NCBI GenBank assembly: GCA_963678275.1
Contig: OY782765.1
Location: 3,658,001 to 3,722,000, forward strand
DNA length: 64,000 nucleotides
Reading direction: 5' to 3'
Source of the DNA: G963677445 sp963678275
Lineage (GTDB): Bacteria > Bacteroidota > Ignavibacteria > Ignavibacteriales > Melioribacteraceae
Made by a program: the position numbers and the translations under genes. Below, piece by piece: positions 17,342 to 26,284 of the stretch (its first letter is position 1; every line of letters starts with the position of its first letter). Below the pieces are notes generated by a model. That model made no database searches. It worked only from the letters and a program-made list of their open reading frames with translations, and was not told the origin of the DNA.

Positions 17342-17785
17342 ATGATAAGAAAATTCAAGCCGGCAGATATTGACCAGGTGATAAACATCTGGCTTGAAGC
17401 CTCAATTGAAGCGCATGATTTTATCGGCGCTGATTTCTGGAAATCAAAAGTCAAAGAGATGCGGGAAATTTATATTCCTTCAGGTGAGACGTATGTTTAT
17501 GAAGAGGAGGGAATCATAAAAGGTTTTATCTCATTGCATAACGAAACACTCGCGGCCATATTTGTATCTCCCGAATTCCAGGGGAAAGGGATCGGCAGGC
17601 ATCTGATGAACAAAGCGAAAGAACTGCGCGGCAGCCTCAATCTTACAGTTTACAGGGAAAATACCGATAGTGTAAAGTTCTACGAAAAATGTGGATTCGA
17701 AATTGAGCTGGAACAGTTTGATGAACATACCGGATATCCTGAACTGGTAATGAAGTTTAATTCACAGGCGCCTGAACCAAAATAA
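17342..17785 (+). CDS. GNAT-family N-acetyltransferase
   Basis: The product is 147 residues. The acetyl-CoA binding motif A is IFVSPEFQGKGIGRHLMNKA, with the R/Q-x-x-G-x-G/A loop as QGKGIG. Motif B is VKFYEKCGFEIE. Opening MIRKFKPADIDQVINIW is typical of GNAT enzymes related to YjaB/PhnO-type small-molecule acetyltransferases. Acceptor unknown. The ATG at 17342 is the first in frame and lies in a poor Shine-Dalgarno context. It follows the attC and pseudogene region, so it could be acquired, although its base composition is closer to the chromosome. Confidence 0.85.
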   Translation: MIRKFKPADIDQVINIWLEASIEAHDFIGADFWKSKVKEMREIYIPSGETYVYEEEGIIKGFISLHNETLAAIFVSPEFQGKGIGRHLMNKAKELRGSLNLTVYRENTDSVKFYEKCGFEIELEQFDEHTGYPELVMKFNSQAPEPK

Positions 17786-18022
17786 AATTCCGGGAGCGTA
17801 ATATCAGTTCTTTCTCCTTCCGCAAATTATGTTCGAAACTCAACAGGGCGCGTCATAAGAGAAACTGCCTCAGATTCATTAGACCTATCGCTCCCCGGTG
17901 TTTTAATTATAAGAAGAACAGATAAATCATATTTTACGAAAAACAGCGGAGGGGTTTCCAGACAATATTCAGCCATAACCGGAAATTATATGAGGTACAA
18001 TCAATATTTGTACTATGTGTAA
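17786..18022 (+). pseudogene. Open fragment in frame with the GNAT gene, probable remnant of another protein
   Basis: Immediately after the GNAT stop the same frame stays open for 78 codons: PSANYVRNSTGRVIRETA, LSLPGVLIIRRTDKSYF, SRQYSAITGNYMRYNQYLYYV, then TAA. The composition is protein-like, but there is no start codon near its beginning and I do not recognise a family. It may be the C-terminal end of a deleted gene or a lost extension. Confidence 0.3.
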
Positions 18023-18239
18023 TAACTGCTGATTTTATTGATATAAGCCCGTTTTTGGGTAAGTAAAACACAACCGTTTTGTAAAGAATGCGTCAAATAG
18101 AAAAGATACATATCGATTCAGTATAAGCGAATGATTAAATATTGAATCAGAATTTTCCATGAAATCAAAAAGAATATGAATGAAAAGATGAATTTTGCTC
18201 TGAACAATAATCTTAAAGATGAGAGAGGCATTTTGTAAT

Positions 18240-19160
18240 ATGTTTAGACAGGTTTTGATAATTATCCTCAGCGTAATTGTTATCGGCGATATATTAATTG
18301 CCCAGGAAAGTCTTGTAAGGGAAATAGAAAAATCCGGATCAGCATATATGAACCTTTTGCCGCCTGATGACGAAGCAAAACTATTTGAGCCGGATATATT
18401 CAAAGAATACTTAAAAACTGTTCCTGATAATGTTTTGCCATTTCACAGCCCGATTATTTTCACACCTGATCTGAGAGAAGCATACTGGACCCCCATGATA
18501 GGAGGAGCGGGGATTCTGTTTTCAAAATTTGCTGATGAAAAATGGACGGAACCTCAAAAACTGGAACCGGGTATTAAACATGGCGGACTTGATCCGATAT
18601 TATCTGTTGACGGCAATAAACTTTTTTTCTTATCGCGGCAGCACCCTGAAAGTGAGATCAGATCCAGGGAGCGGATCTGGTTTGTTGAGAGGGAAAAAAG
18701 GGGCTGGTCTGAAGCTAAACCGCTCGATGAAATAATCAATAATTTCTCTTTGCACTGGACTTTTTCAGTCGCGGCCAATGGCAATTTGTACTTTGGTTCG
18801 GAAGGAGAAATTTATTGTTCGGAGTATTTGAATAATCAGTACCGGAAACCGCGAAAGTTAGAACAGGTGATAAATAATGATATGAACAACTCATGTCCGT
18901 TTATCGCTCCGGATGAAAGTTATCTGATTTTTACAAGAGCTCTCGAAAGCTCAGATGATCTTTTCATTAGTTTTAAAGATGAATCAGGAAACTGGGGAAA
19001 AGCGATTAACCTCGGTGAAAAGATAAACAGTGAAGAGGCGCATGATATTGCTCCCAGAATAAGTCCCGACGGGAAATACCTCTTTTTTCTTTCAAAAACC
19101 ACCAAAGCCGGAATGCATTGGGTCAATACTGATTTTATAAAGAAGCTGAGGTATAAATAA
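18240..19160 (+). CDS. Secreted PD40/TolB-like beta-propeller protein
   Basis: The signal peptide MFRQVLIIILSVIVIGDILIAQ argues for the ATG at 18240 over the one at 18219, which would add REAFCN-type residues before it. The mature part has repeated PD40-type blades: GGLDPILSVDGNKLFFLSR, TFSVAANGNLYFGSEGEI, NSCPFIAPDESYLIFTRA and IAPRISPDGKYLFFLS. These WD40-like propellers bind proteins or peptidoglycan-associated partners in the periplasm. No enzyme signature. It is 312 bases upstream of the two-component genes and probably separately transcribed. Confidence 0.75.
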   Translation: MFRQVLIIILSVIVIGDILIAQESLVREIEKSGSAYMNLLPPDDEAKLFEPDIFKEYLKTVPDNVLPFHSPIIFTPDLREAYWTPMIGGAGILFSKFADEKWTEPQKLEPGIKHGGLDPILSVDGNKLFFLSRQHPESEIRSRERIWFVEREKRGWSEAKPLDEIINNFSLHWTFSVAANGNLYFGSEGEIYCSEYLNNQYRKPRKLEQVINNDMNNSCPFIAPDESYLIFTRALESSDDLFISFKDESGNWGKAINLGEKINSEEAHDIAPRISPDGKYLFFLSKTTKAGMHWVNTDFIKKLRYK

Positions 19161-19472
19161 TTCTTTTATTTTGCAAAATCTGACTTTAATTTATAGGATA
19201 CTCAGGCCCTTCCCCCCGTTTACCCGCTAAATCCACAATCAGGCCTCACCTTATTTCGCCAGGCTAAACAAATATTGAATAGATCAGACCGTTAATAGAC
19301 ACCAGAAGAAATATAATTTATTTCATCAAATCAGGATTCCCGTCACAATAAAAGACTCGGAGTAGACTTTATGAAACGTGAAAAGAAAATACTTTGTTAG
19401 CATTACTGTCAGTGAGTAAAAAATGGAATGAGGTTAACATTCCCTATCTTTTCAAGTAATCGCAGGTAACAA
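19161..19472. other. Intergenic region, nothing recognised
   Basis: I see no gene, repeat family member or clear promoter in this stretch. Confidence 0.4.
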
Positions 19473-20174
19473 ATGAAAACTGTCCTGATAGTTGAAGATG
19501 ACAGAGAAATATCTCACCTTCTGGGGGTTCATTTAAGGGACCTCAATTGTGAAGTAACAAAATCATTTGATGGTAAAGAGGGATTATCAATAGCCCTTGG
19601 CCAGCGGTTTGATCTGATTGTTCTTGATATCATGCTGCCCGGAATGGATGGACTGGAAATTTGCAGAAAACTTCGCGAGCACAATAAAAATACAGCTATC
19701 CTTATGCTGACATCCAAGTCGGAGGAGATAGACAAGGTGCTCGGACTGGAAATGGGCGCTGATGATTATATGGCCAAACCATTCGGGATAAGGGAGTTTA
19801 TAGCGAGAGTGAAAGCGCTCTTCAGGAGGATAGAATCCACAAGAACAGATGAAGAAACCCTGAAAGATATTACAGCGGGAAATCTAAAAATCGAGGGCGC
19901 TAAAAGGCGAATTTTGATTGATGGTGAAAAGGTTGAACTGACCCCGAAAGAATTTGAGCTTCTTTATCTGCTGGCTTCCAACCCGGGAAAAGCATACAGC
20001 AGAGAATCCCTCTTAAACAGGATATGGGGTTACAGTTATGACGGCTATGAGCACACTGTTAATTCCCACATTAACAGACTGCGCAGCAAAATTGAAAAAA
20101 ATGCGGATAAACCGGAGTATATCCTTACGGTGTGGGGAGTAGGTTATTCATTCAACGATAATTTGGGAGGCTGA
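19473..20174 (+). CDS. OmpR/PhoB-family response regulator
   Basis: Receiver domain with the acidic pocket VEDD (residues 7-10), phosphorylated Asp 52 in IVLDIMLPGMDG, Thr in MLTSK and the Lys in YMAKPF. A linker is followed by a winged-helix DNA-binding domain (EKVELTPKEFELLYLLA, HTVNSHINRLRSKIE, ILTVWGVGYSF). Length 233 is normal. The sensor kinase gene follows immediately, so the two form a classical pair. The regulated genes are not evident. The spondin lipoprotein downstream and the PD40 gene upstream are candidates only by position. Confidence 0.93.
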   Translation: MKTVLIVEDDREISHLLGVHLRDLNCEVTKSFDGKEGLSIALGQRFDLIVLDIMLPGMDGLEICRKLREHNKNTAILMLTSKSEEIDKVLGLEMGADDYMAKPFGIREFIARVKALFRRIESTRTDEETLKDITAGNLKIEGAKRRILIDGEKVELTPKEFELLYLLASNPGKAYSRESLLNRIWGYSYDGYEHTVNSHINRLRSKIEKNADKPEYILTVWGVGYSFNDNLGG

Positions 20175-20226
20175 TATCAGACATTTTTTTAGTTCATTTT
20201 TCTGGAAAATTTCCGCCCTTCTTCTT

Positions 20227-21636
20227 GTGCTTCTTATAATTATGTCGGGTGTGTTTATATATATATCTGTGTATACCGCCGAAATGTATTTCCAGGAAAC
20301 CCGTCAGAAACTTGATCAGAAAATAGCCCATCATATCGCGAATGAATATAAGTATTTCGGGGAAGATGGATTAAATAATGAAGCGGTCGAAATGATATTC
20401 CACAGCGTTATGATAATAAATCCGAGCATTGAAGTTTATCTGCTTGACCACGAGGGGAAAATCCTTTCATATTTTGCTCCCGGAAAAGAAATCAGGATTG
20501 AATACCTGCCCCTGAAGCCAATAAGGGAATTTATAAATTCGGATGATAAATTTCTGCTTGGAATTGATCCGCGGCATCCTTCCGAAACAAAGGCATTTTC
20601 CGCTGCCGAGATAAAAGACAATGGTGAATTAAAGGGATTCATATATGTTATCCTCGGAGGTGAGGAATATGAAAATGCCTCGCAGCTTGTCTTTGGAAGT
20701 TATGTTCTCAGGCTGGGTCTCAGATCAACTTTAATCGCCCTGGTGGCAGCCTCGATAATCGGTTTTATCTCTATTGGCTTTATCACTAAAAATATGAGAA
20801 AGATGAAATGGGCGCTGGCCGAATTTAAAAAAGGTAATCACGATGCCCGGATGGAAATCAAAGGACTGGGGGAGCTTTCCGAATTTTCAGAGACCTTCAA
20901 CGATATGGCCGATACTATTAAAGCCAATTTTGAGGAAATTAAAAAAATTGAATCGCTGCGACGCGAACTTATCGCCAATGTTTCACACGATCTCCGCACT
21001 CCGATTTCGGTCATTCACGGCTATATTGAAACAATACTGATTAAAGAGGATTCCATCAGCGCAGAGGAAAAAAGAGAATATCTTCAGACTATCCTCGGGG
21101 GATCGAAAAGGCTTTCGAACCTTGTTGAGGAACTTTTTGAACTGTCAAAGCTGGAAGCCAGACAGGTGGAGCCTAATTATGAAAAGTTTTCAATTTCGGA
21201 GCTGATGCAGGATGTTTACCAGAAAAACCTGATATTGGCAAAGAAGAAGGAGATAACACTTAACCTGGCTCTTCCGGAAGTGTCGGCTGTTATTTACGCT
21301 GATATCAGTCTTATCGAAAAAGTTTTTCAGAACCTCCTTGATAACGCGATCAAGTATACCGAAAGAGGGGGGCATATTGAAATAAAAGCTCATACCGATA
21401 ATGAAAAAGTTTTTATATCAATCAATGATAACGGAATAGGAATTTCAGATAAAGACATTCCCTTCATTTTCGAGCGATATTATAAAAACAAACGTTATGT
21501 GGATGAGAGTGAAAAGAGCACGGGACTGGGTCTGGCGATAGTGAAAAAAATTCTTGAGCTGCATAAATCTTCCATCTCCGTCTTAAGCAGGGAGAAAAAA
21601 GGAACGACATTTTCCTTCGATTTTCCACTCGCGTAA
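20227..21636 (+). CDS. Membrane sensor histidine kinase paired with the OmpR-type regulator
   Basis: TM1 is near the start, followed by a periplasmic sensor of about 140 residues and TM2 (LIALVAASIIGFISIGFI). Then come a HAMP linker, an H-box (LIANVSHDLRTPISVIHGYIE) with the phosphorylated His, an N-box (VFQNLLDNAIKYTE), G1 (INDNGIGIS), an F-box (FIFERYYK) and G2 (STGLGLAIVKKI). The first usable ATG/GTG/TTG is GTG 20227, but the frame stays open upstream to the regulator gene and reads RHFFSSFFWKISALLLVLL, a typical kinase N-terminus. The true start may be the ATC at 20176, five bases after GGGAGG. Confidence 0.92.
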   Translation: MLLIIMSGVFIYISVYTAEMYFQETRQKLDQKIAHHIANEYKYFGEDGLNNEAVEMIFHSVMIINPSIEVYLLDHEGKILSYFAPGKEIRIEYLPLKPIREFINSDDKFLLGIDPRHPSETKAFSAAEIKDNGELKGFIYVILGGEEYENASQLVFGSYVLRLGLRSTLIALVAASIIGFISIGFITKNMRKMKWALAEFKKGNHDARMEIKGLGELSEFSETFNDMADTIKANFEEIKKIESLRRELIANVSHDLRTPISVIHGYIETILIKEDSISAEEKREYLQTILGGSKRLSNLVEELFELSKLEARQVEPNYEKFSISELMQDVYQKNLILAKKKEITLNLALPEVSAVIYADISLIEKVFQNLLDNAIKYTERGGHIEIKAHTDNEKVFISINDNGIGISDKDIPFIFERYYKNKRYVDESEKSTGLGLAIVKKILELHKSSISVLSREKKGTTFSFDFPLA

Positions 21637-22620
21637 AAAGACAGATGTAAAGCATTACGAAATCGATATTTTAATCGTAAGCGACTCCGAATGGAGTCGA
21701 ATATGAATAGCCCCGGATGCAATCCGGTGGTCCGATATGGCAGATATCTGTAGCGACGCTGAAGTCGTCGAATATTACAGGGCTCCAGACATCACGTATA
21801 TTGAAATGCAACAATTTTATCATTTTCTTTCATTAAATGACAAAATAATAACAGTAAGAATATTTCGTTATCCTCTCTCAATATCGTTTTTATCTTTTAA
21901 AGCGACCTCAAAAAAATAAGCGTTAAAAAAATCAAATGAACGGAACGTTAAAAAAGGAAAGCTGTTTGAGGCACATGTCTTTTTATGTGCCGAGTTCTTT
22001 CATTTTAGCGGAGTGAATTGATTTTTAGCTTATTTTTTTGCAGTCTTGACTTTTTTTGCCTGCTCGCCGAAGGAGAGTTACTTTTTGTGTCAAGACAAAA
22101 AGTAAGGGCATCTCTTATAAAATATATTTGGTAAGATTAATGACAATTCCCATTGGTTCTCGCTTTACCAGCTGAGGAAAATTTCAAATTATTTCACGCA
22201 AAGAAAACTTATAAACGCAATTCTTTTTAACAGAATTTCTAATGCCAGTCGCATACGTATATACGCAATAAAAAATCTATGTTGTTTTATTTCAATACAT
22301 TATGTTTCTGATGTCAGGAGTCCTGTATTAGCAACCCGCAGATAACAATATCACAGTGTAATATCATAATCTTGCGAAGCCGGAAAAAGATGAAATCCCA
22401 ATAAATGAATCGCGCTCCTCTTTTCAAAACTCCGGGGTTTTACGAGAACGATTATGAGAACCTGTTCCATGAGTACGGCAAAATCTTGTCATTTTGAGTT
22501 GATTTTACCTCCTGCCGTCCTGCCAGGTAAGTTATAAAATGAATATCAATTCGTGAAAGTTTCGTGATATCTCTTCAATAGATTGGCTTATAGAATTTTT
22601 AACTAATTATTGAGGAGAAT
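21637..22620. repeat. Gene-free region with dispersed repeats
   Basis: 21660-21790 holds short palindromes (CGACTCCGAATGGAGTCG, CCGGATGCAATCCGG, GACGCTGAAGTCGTC) that recur in reverse order and orientation at about 41715-41830. 21971-21993 is a GGCACAT/ATGTGCC hairpin. 22018-22100 repeats the TTTTTAGCTTATTTTT element of 7607. A weak GCGTAGAA-type repeat is at 22480. The short frame at 21737-21919 has no protein-like features. Confidence 0.55.
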
Positions 22621-23979
22621 ATGTCCTACAAAAAAATCTTGTCATACCTGATTGTTTCACTTTTTATCTTCCTGTTCGCCGCGTGCGATGAAGATAATCC
22701 GGCCGAACCTGTCCTTGAAAGCGCGACTTTCACGGTCACGATCGAGAATGTATCAACCGAATATCCATTTATTCGCGGCGGTTCTTTTTCAACACCTGCC
22801 GGCGCGTCGGAACCGGGACCCGCATTTGCCGGTGATAAGTTTGAGGTAAGCTTTAACGCCGGACCGGGCCACAAGCTGTCATTTGCCACTATGTTCGGGC
22901 AGTCCAACGATTTCTTTTACGCTCCCGATGGCGACGGCATCGATTTATTCGATATGTCGGGCAGCCAGGTTACGGGTGATGTTACATCACAGGTATATCT
23001 CTGGGATGCCGGAACGGAAATTAACCAGGAGCCGGGGCTCGGAGCCGACCAGGCGCCCAGGCAATCGGGCGGTAACACCGGCGCGGCTGATCCGGTTAAT
23101 ACTGTAAGAATGGCGCCCGATGACTTCGGCAATCTGCCCGCGGTAAGTGATGTTATTAAAGTGACTCTTACTTCAACATCCGCCACCGGATTTATGCTGA
23201 CGATAGAAAATGTGTCCACGGCGACAACACTTCAGACATCGGATGGCGGAGCTCACCCCACTCCGATCGCCCCAGGGATGTTCGTAATTCATTCCGGCAG
23301 CAATCCCCTCTTTACATCCGGTATGGCCGACTTCGGACTTGGCCTTGAACACCTGGCTGAAGATGGCGACTTTTCCGTGCTGGCTGATGACGCAATGTCT
23401 AAAACCGGCCTCACTTCCCCCTTCGCTCCGGGCGCTTACGGAGTATTCAGCGGCTCGGCGATGGTTTTCACCACCGGTCAGCCCGATCCCGGTGAAGGCA
23501 TTGAAGAACTGGCTGAAGATGGAAGTCCGGCCAATCTTGCTTCGGCGCTCGCCGCGAGATCAAACGTAAAAATGAGCGGAAGTTTCACCACCCCGGTCGG
23601 AGCTTCAGGCGCGGGTCCTTTGTTCCCCGGTCATACATTTGAATTCACATTCACCGCCGAAGAAGGGGATATGCTATTTTTCGCTACGATGTTCGGGCAG
23701 TCAAATGATATATTCGCCGGAACCTCCCCCGATGGTATAAGTCTCTTTACCGGTGGATCGGCAATAATGGGTGATATCACCTCACAAATTTCTTTCTGGG
23801 ATGCCGGAACCGAAGTTAACGAAATTCCCGGCATAGGTCTGAACCAGGCCCCCCGCCAAAGCGGCACAAACACAGGCGCTGCAGAAAATGGTAACGTAAA
23901 ACTATTATCAGACGTTAATGATGGTTTTAGTTATCCTTCCGTTGGAAACACATTAAAAGTTACCATTTCTGCTCAATAA
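22621..23979 (+). CDS. Lipoprotein with repeated spondin domains
   Basis: The product is 452 residues. Lipobox FAAC (Cys 22) after a hydrophobic signal. About three spondin_N-type units follow: FTVTIENVSTEYPF with KLSFATMFGQSNDFFYAPDG, then FMLTIENVSTATTLQ, then a unit with MLFFATMFGQSNDIFAG. The segment TSQ-x-x-WDAGTE-x-N-x-x-PG-x-G-x-x-QAPRQSG occurs twice (about residues 122-160 and 390-425), showing internal duplication. Spondin domains in bacterial exported proteins are thought to act in adhesion or matrix contact. That is family knowledge, not proof. RBS TGAGGAG lies upstream of the ATG. It is GC-richer than its flanks. Confidence 0.8.
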   Translation: MSYKKILSYLIVSLFIFLFAACDEDNPAEPVLESATFTVTIENVSTEYPFIRGGSFSTPAGASEPGPAFAGDKFEVSFNAGPGHKLSFATMFGQSNDFFYAPDGDGIDLFDMSGSQVTGDVTSQVYLWDAGTEINQEPGLGADQAPRQSGGNTGAADPVNTVRMAPDDFGNLPAVSDVIKVTLTSTSATGFMLTIENVSTATTLQTSDGGAHPTPIAPGMFVIHSGSNPLFTSGMADFGLGLEHLAEDGDFSVLADDAMSKTGLTSPFAPGAYGVFSGSAMVFTTGQPDPGEGIEELAEDGSPANLASALAARSNVKMSGSFTTPVGASGAGPLFPGHTFEFTFTAEEGDMLFFATMFGQSNDIFAGTSPDGISLFTGGSAIMGDITSQISFWDAGTEVNEIPGIGLNQAPRQSGTNTGAAENGNVKLLSDVNDGFSYPSVGNTLKVTISAQ

Positions 23980-23986
23980 TAGATCA

Positions 23987-24027
23987 GGAAGGCATATCAT
24001 TACCGACAAGTAAATGGTGTGCCTTCC
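23987..24027 (+). terminator. Hairpin after the spondin gene, possible terminator
   Basis: GGAAGGCA and TGCCTTCC are separated by 25 bases, with weaker internal pairing, 8 bases past the stop codon. There is no T run, so termination is uncertain. Confidence 0.4.
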
Positions 24028-24353
24028 ATAAATAATCATAATCCTAATCGTAATCGTAATCATAAACTGGCAAGCCAGAAACAATGAGGAATTACGAATT
24101 ACGAATTGGTTTTCCCAGGAATATATTTTTTGAATCGAATCTGCTTTGGAGAAGCAGCATTATTGCGGAACGTCCCCATGGGGTAGTAAAGAACAAAAAA
24201 ATATAGTAAGATCCCTGTAGGGGATCAACAGAGCAAAGCTAAGAAAAAGCTACAATCCAAATAGTCACCAAATATTTTGCCATTTTGCGCAGAATTTAAC
24301 TCCTTACGGAGTAATCATAATCCCCGCCCCCGCAAAACCTCACGCGAAGCCGG

Positions 24354-25633
24354 ACAGGATTTACAAGATTGTATAGATAACCAGGATAAAAATCGGTATC
24401 GTTTTTAACTTCCTCATGAATAAATGAACGGCACTAATATACTCACTCGCCTCGCCATCATACTCTTACTCTTACTCTGATTTTTTCTTTACCACAATGT
24501 TCGCGAAGAAGGCACAAAGAACACAAGGACAATAACTCCGCGCCTTCAGGCCGGAGATTTACGAAGAAACCTGACAACCCCAAAAGGCTTTAGCCTAAAA
24601 AGAACTTAGCGAGAAAATATCAGAATGTGCAAAATCCAATCCCGTCATGTCTGAACCATGATTAAAGGATTTATGGATTACCTGATTAAAAGCGTTGTCG
24701 ATTTCGCAATTGGTTTTTCGTTTCCCGGGGTAACGGCCACGCAAAGTCCGCGAAAGGAAAAGTAAACGCAAAGCCCGCAAAGAAAAACAGGATTTACAGG
24801 ATTGTATAGATAATCAGGATAAAAATCGGCATCGTTTCTTACTTCCTCAAGAATAAATGAACAACACTAATAAAACCATCAGCCTCGCCATCATACTCAT
24901 ACTCTTACTCTGATTTTTTCTTTACCACAATGTTCGCGAAGAAGGCACAAAGAACACAAAGACAATAACTCCGCGCCTTCAGGCCGGAGATTTGAGGGAA
25001 AACCAGGTAACCCCAAAGGGCTTTAGCCTAAAAAGAACTTAGCGAGAAAATATCAGAATGTGCAAAATCCAATCCCGTCATGTCTGAACCATGATTAAAG
25101 GATTTATGGATTACCTGATTAAAAGCGTTGTCGATTTCGCAATTGGTTTTTCGTTTCCCGGGGTAACGTCCACGCAAAGTCCGCGAAAGGAAAAGTAAAC
25201 GCAAAGCCCGCAAAGAAAAACAGGATTTACAGGATTGTATAGATAAACAGGATAAAAATCGGCATCGTTTTTAACTTTCTCAATAATAAATGAACGGCAC
25301 TAATATACTCACTCGCCTCGCCATCATACTCTTACTCCTACTCTTACCCTGATTTTTTGCTTAACCACAATGTTCGCGAAGAAGCCGCAAAGAACACAAG
25401 GACAATAACTCCGCGCCTTCAGGCCGGAGATTTGAGGGAAAACCAGGTGACCCCAAAAGGCTTTAGCCAAAAAAGAACTTAGCGGGAAAATATCAGAATG
25501 TGCAAAATCCAATCCCGTCATTGTCTGAACCATGATTAAAGGATTTATGGATTACCTGATTAAACGTGTTGTAGATTTCGCAATTGGTTTTCGTTTCCCG
25601 GGGGTAAAGTCCACGCAAAGTACGCAAAGAAGA
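24354..25633 (+). repeat. 433-bp tandem repeat, three units
   Basis: Units start with ACAGGATTTACA at 24354, 24787 and 25220, with spacings of 433, 433 and then 414 bases to the next ACAGGATT at 25634. Each unit contains, in order, an ATCGGYATCG stretch, a CTCACTCGCCTCGCCATCAT stretch, GTTCGCGAAGAAGGCACAAAG, CGCGCCTTCAGGCCGGAG (a palindrome), an AACCATGATTAAAGGATT segment and CGCAAAGTCCGCGAAAGG. Units 1 and 2 are nearly identical, unit 3 is more diverged. Identical minus-strand 61-codon frames in units 1 and 2 are a by-product. The stretch 24028-24353 holds further palindromes and one GCCATTTTGCG repeat (24273-24312). Confidence 0.85.
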
Positions 25634-26158
25634 ACAGGATTAACAGGATTGTATAGATAAACAGGATAAAAGATTGGCATCGGGTTCGTTAATATTTTTT
25701 CCATTCATCATTCATAATTCATAATTCACAATTATTTTCCCCTTGCATAAAAAACCAATATTCACTAATTTGGGAATGACTGATTGTTTTTGGGGTAATA
25801 AGCGCTCGAATAAGCGTATGATTGTTTTATACGATATAGATTAAATATGCTCTTCACTTAACCAGAATACAGTAATGTGAGTTACGTGGCGGAGCTGTGT
25901 ATATGAAAATTGCCGTAAATTTTGATAAAAACATAACAAAAAACAGAAAATAAGTTGTTCATGGCAATAAACATTAAACAAAACAAAGAACAAGCCGTAT
26001 TAAATACCCATAGCCGTGAAAATAACAGCGGTTACGTCCAATTTATCCCTATGGGACTGAATTTTATGGCATAGCCATCCCTGTGGGGTACATTATTGCT
26101 TACTAAATTCATGGTTGCCAATTTTTTTTTGAGCAATAATGTATAAAATTCTTATTTG
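25634..26158 (+). repeat. About 520-bp duplicated block, copy 2
   Basis: Second copy of the block at 14991-15510, same orientation, with small differences throughout. It ends CTTATTTG at 26158 and is followed by TTGGGT, so the junction reads GTTGGGT, a perfect GTTRRRY core site. The next gene is the Mrr-like nuclease gene, starting 127 bases further on. Confidence 0.75.
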
Positions 26159-26284
26159 TTGGGTTGGTACGAAATTTTCACTATTTAAATGAGACAGTGA
26201 GAGTAAGCAATTCTTTTATAGAATTATCAATTTCATCAAAAATACGCATTAAGTTTTTTGAAAAAATAAAATTTTATAAATCAG

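Noticed and set aside
24595..25213. Two identical 61-codon minus-strand frames
   Set aside because: They are only the repeated non-coding 433-bp unit read in one frame.
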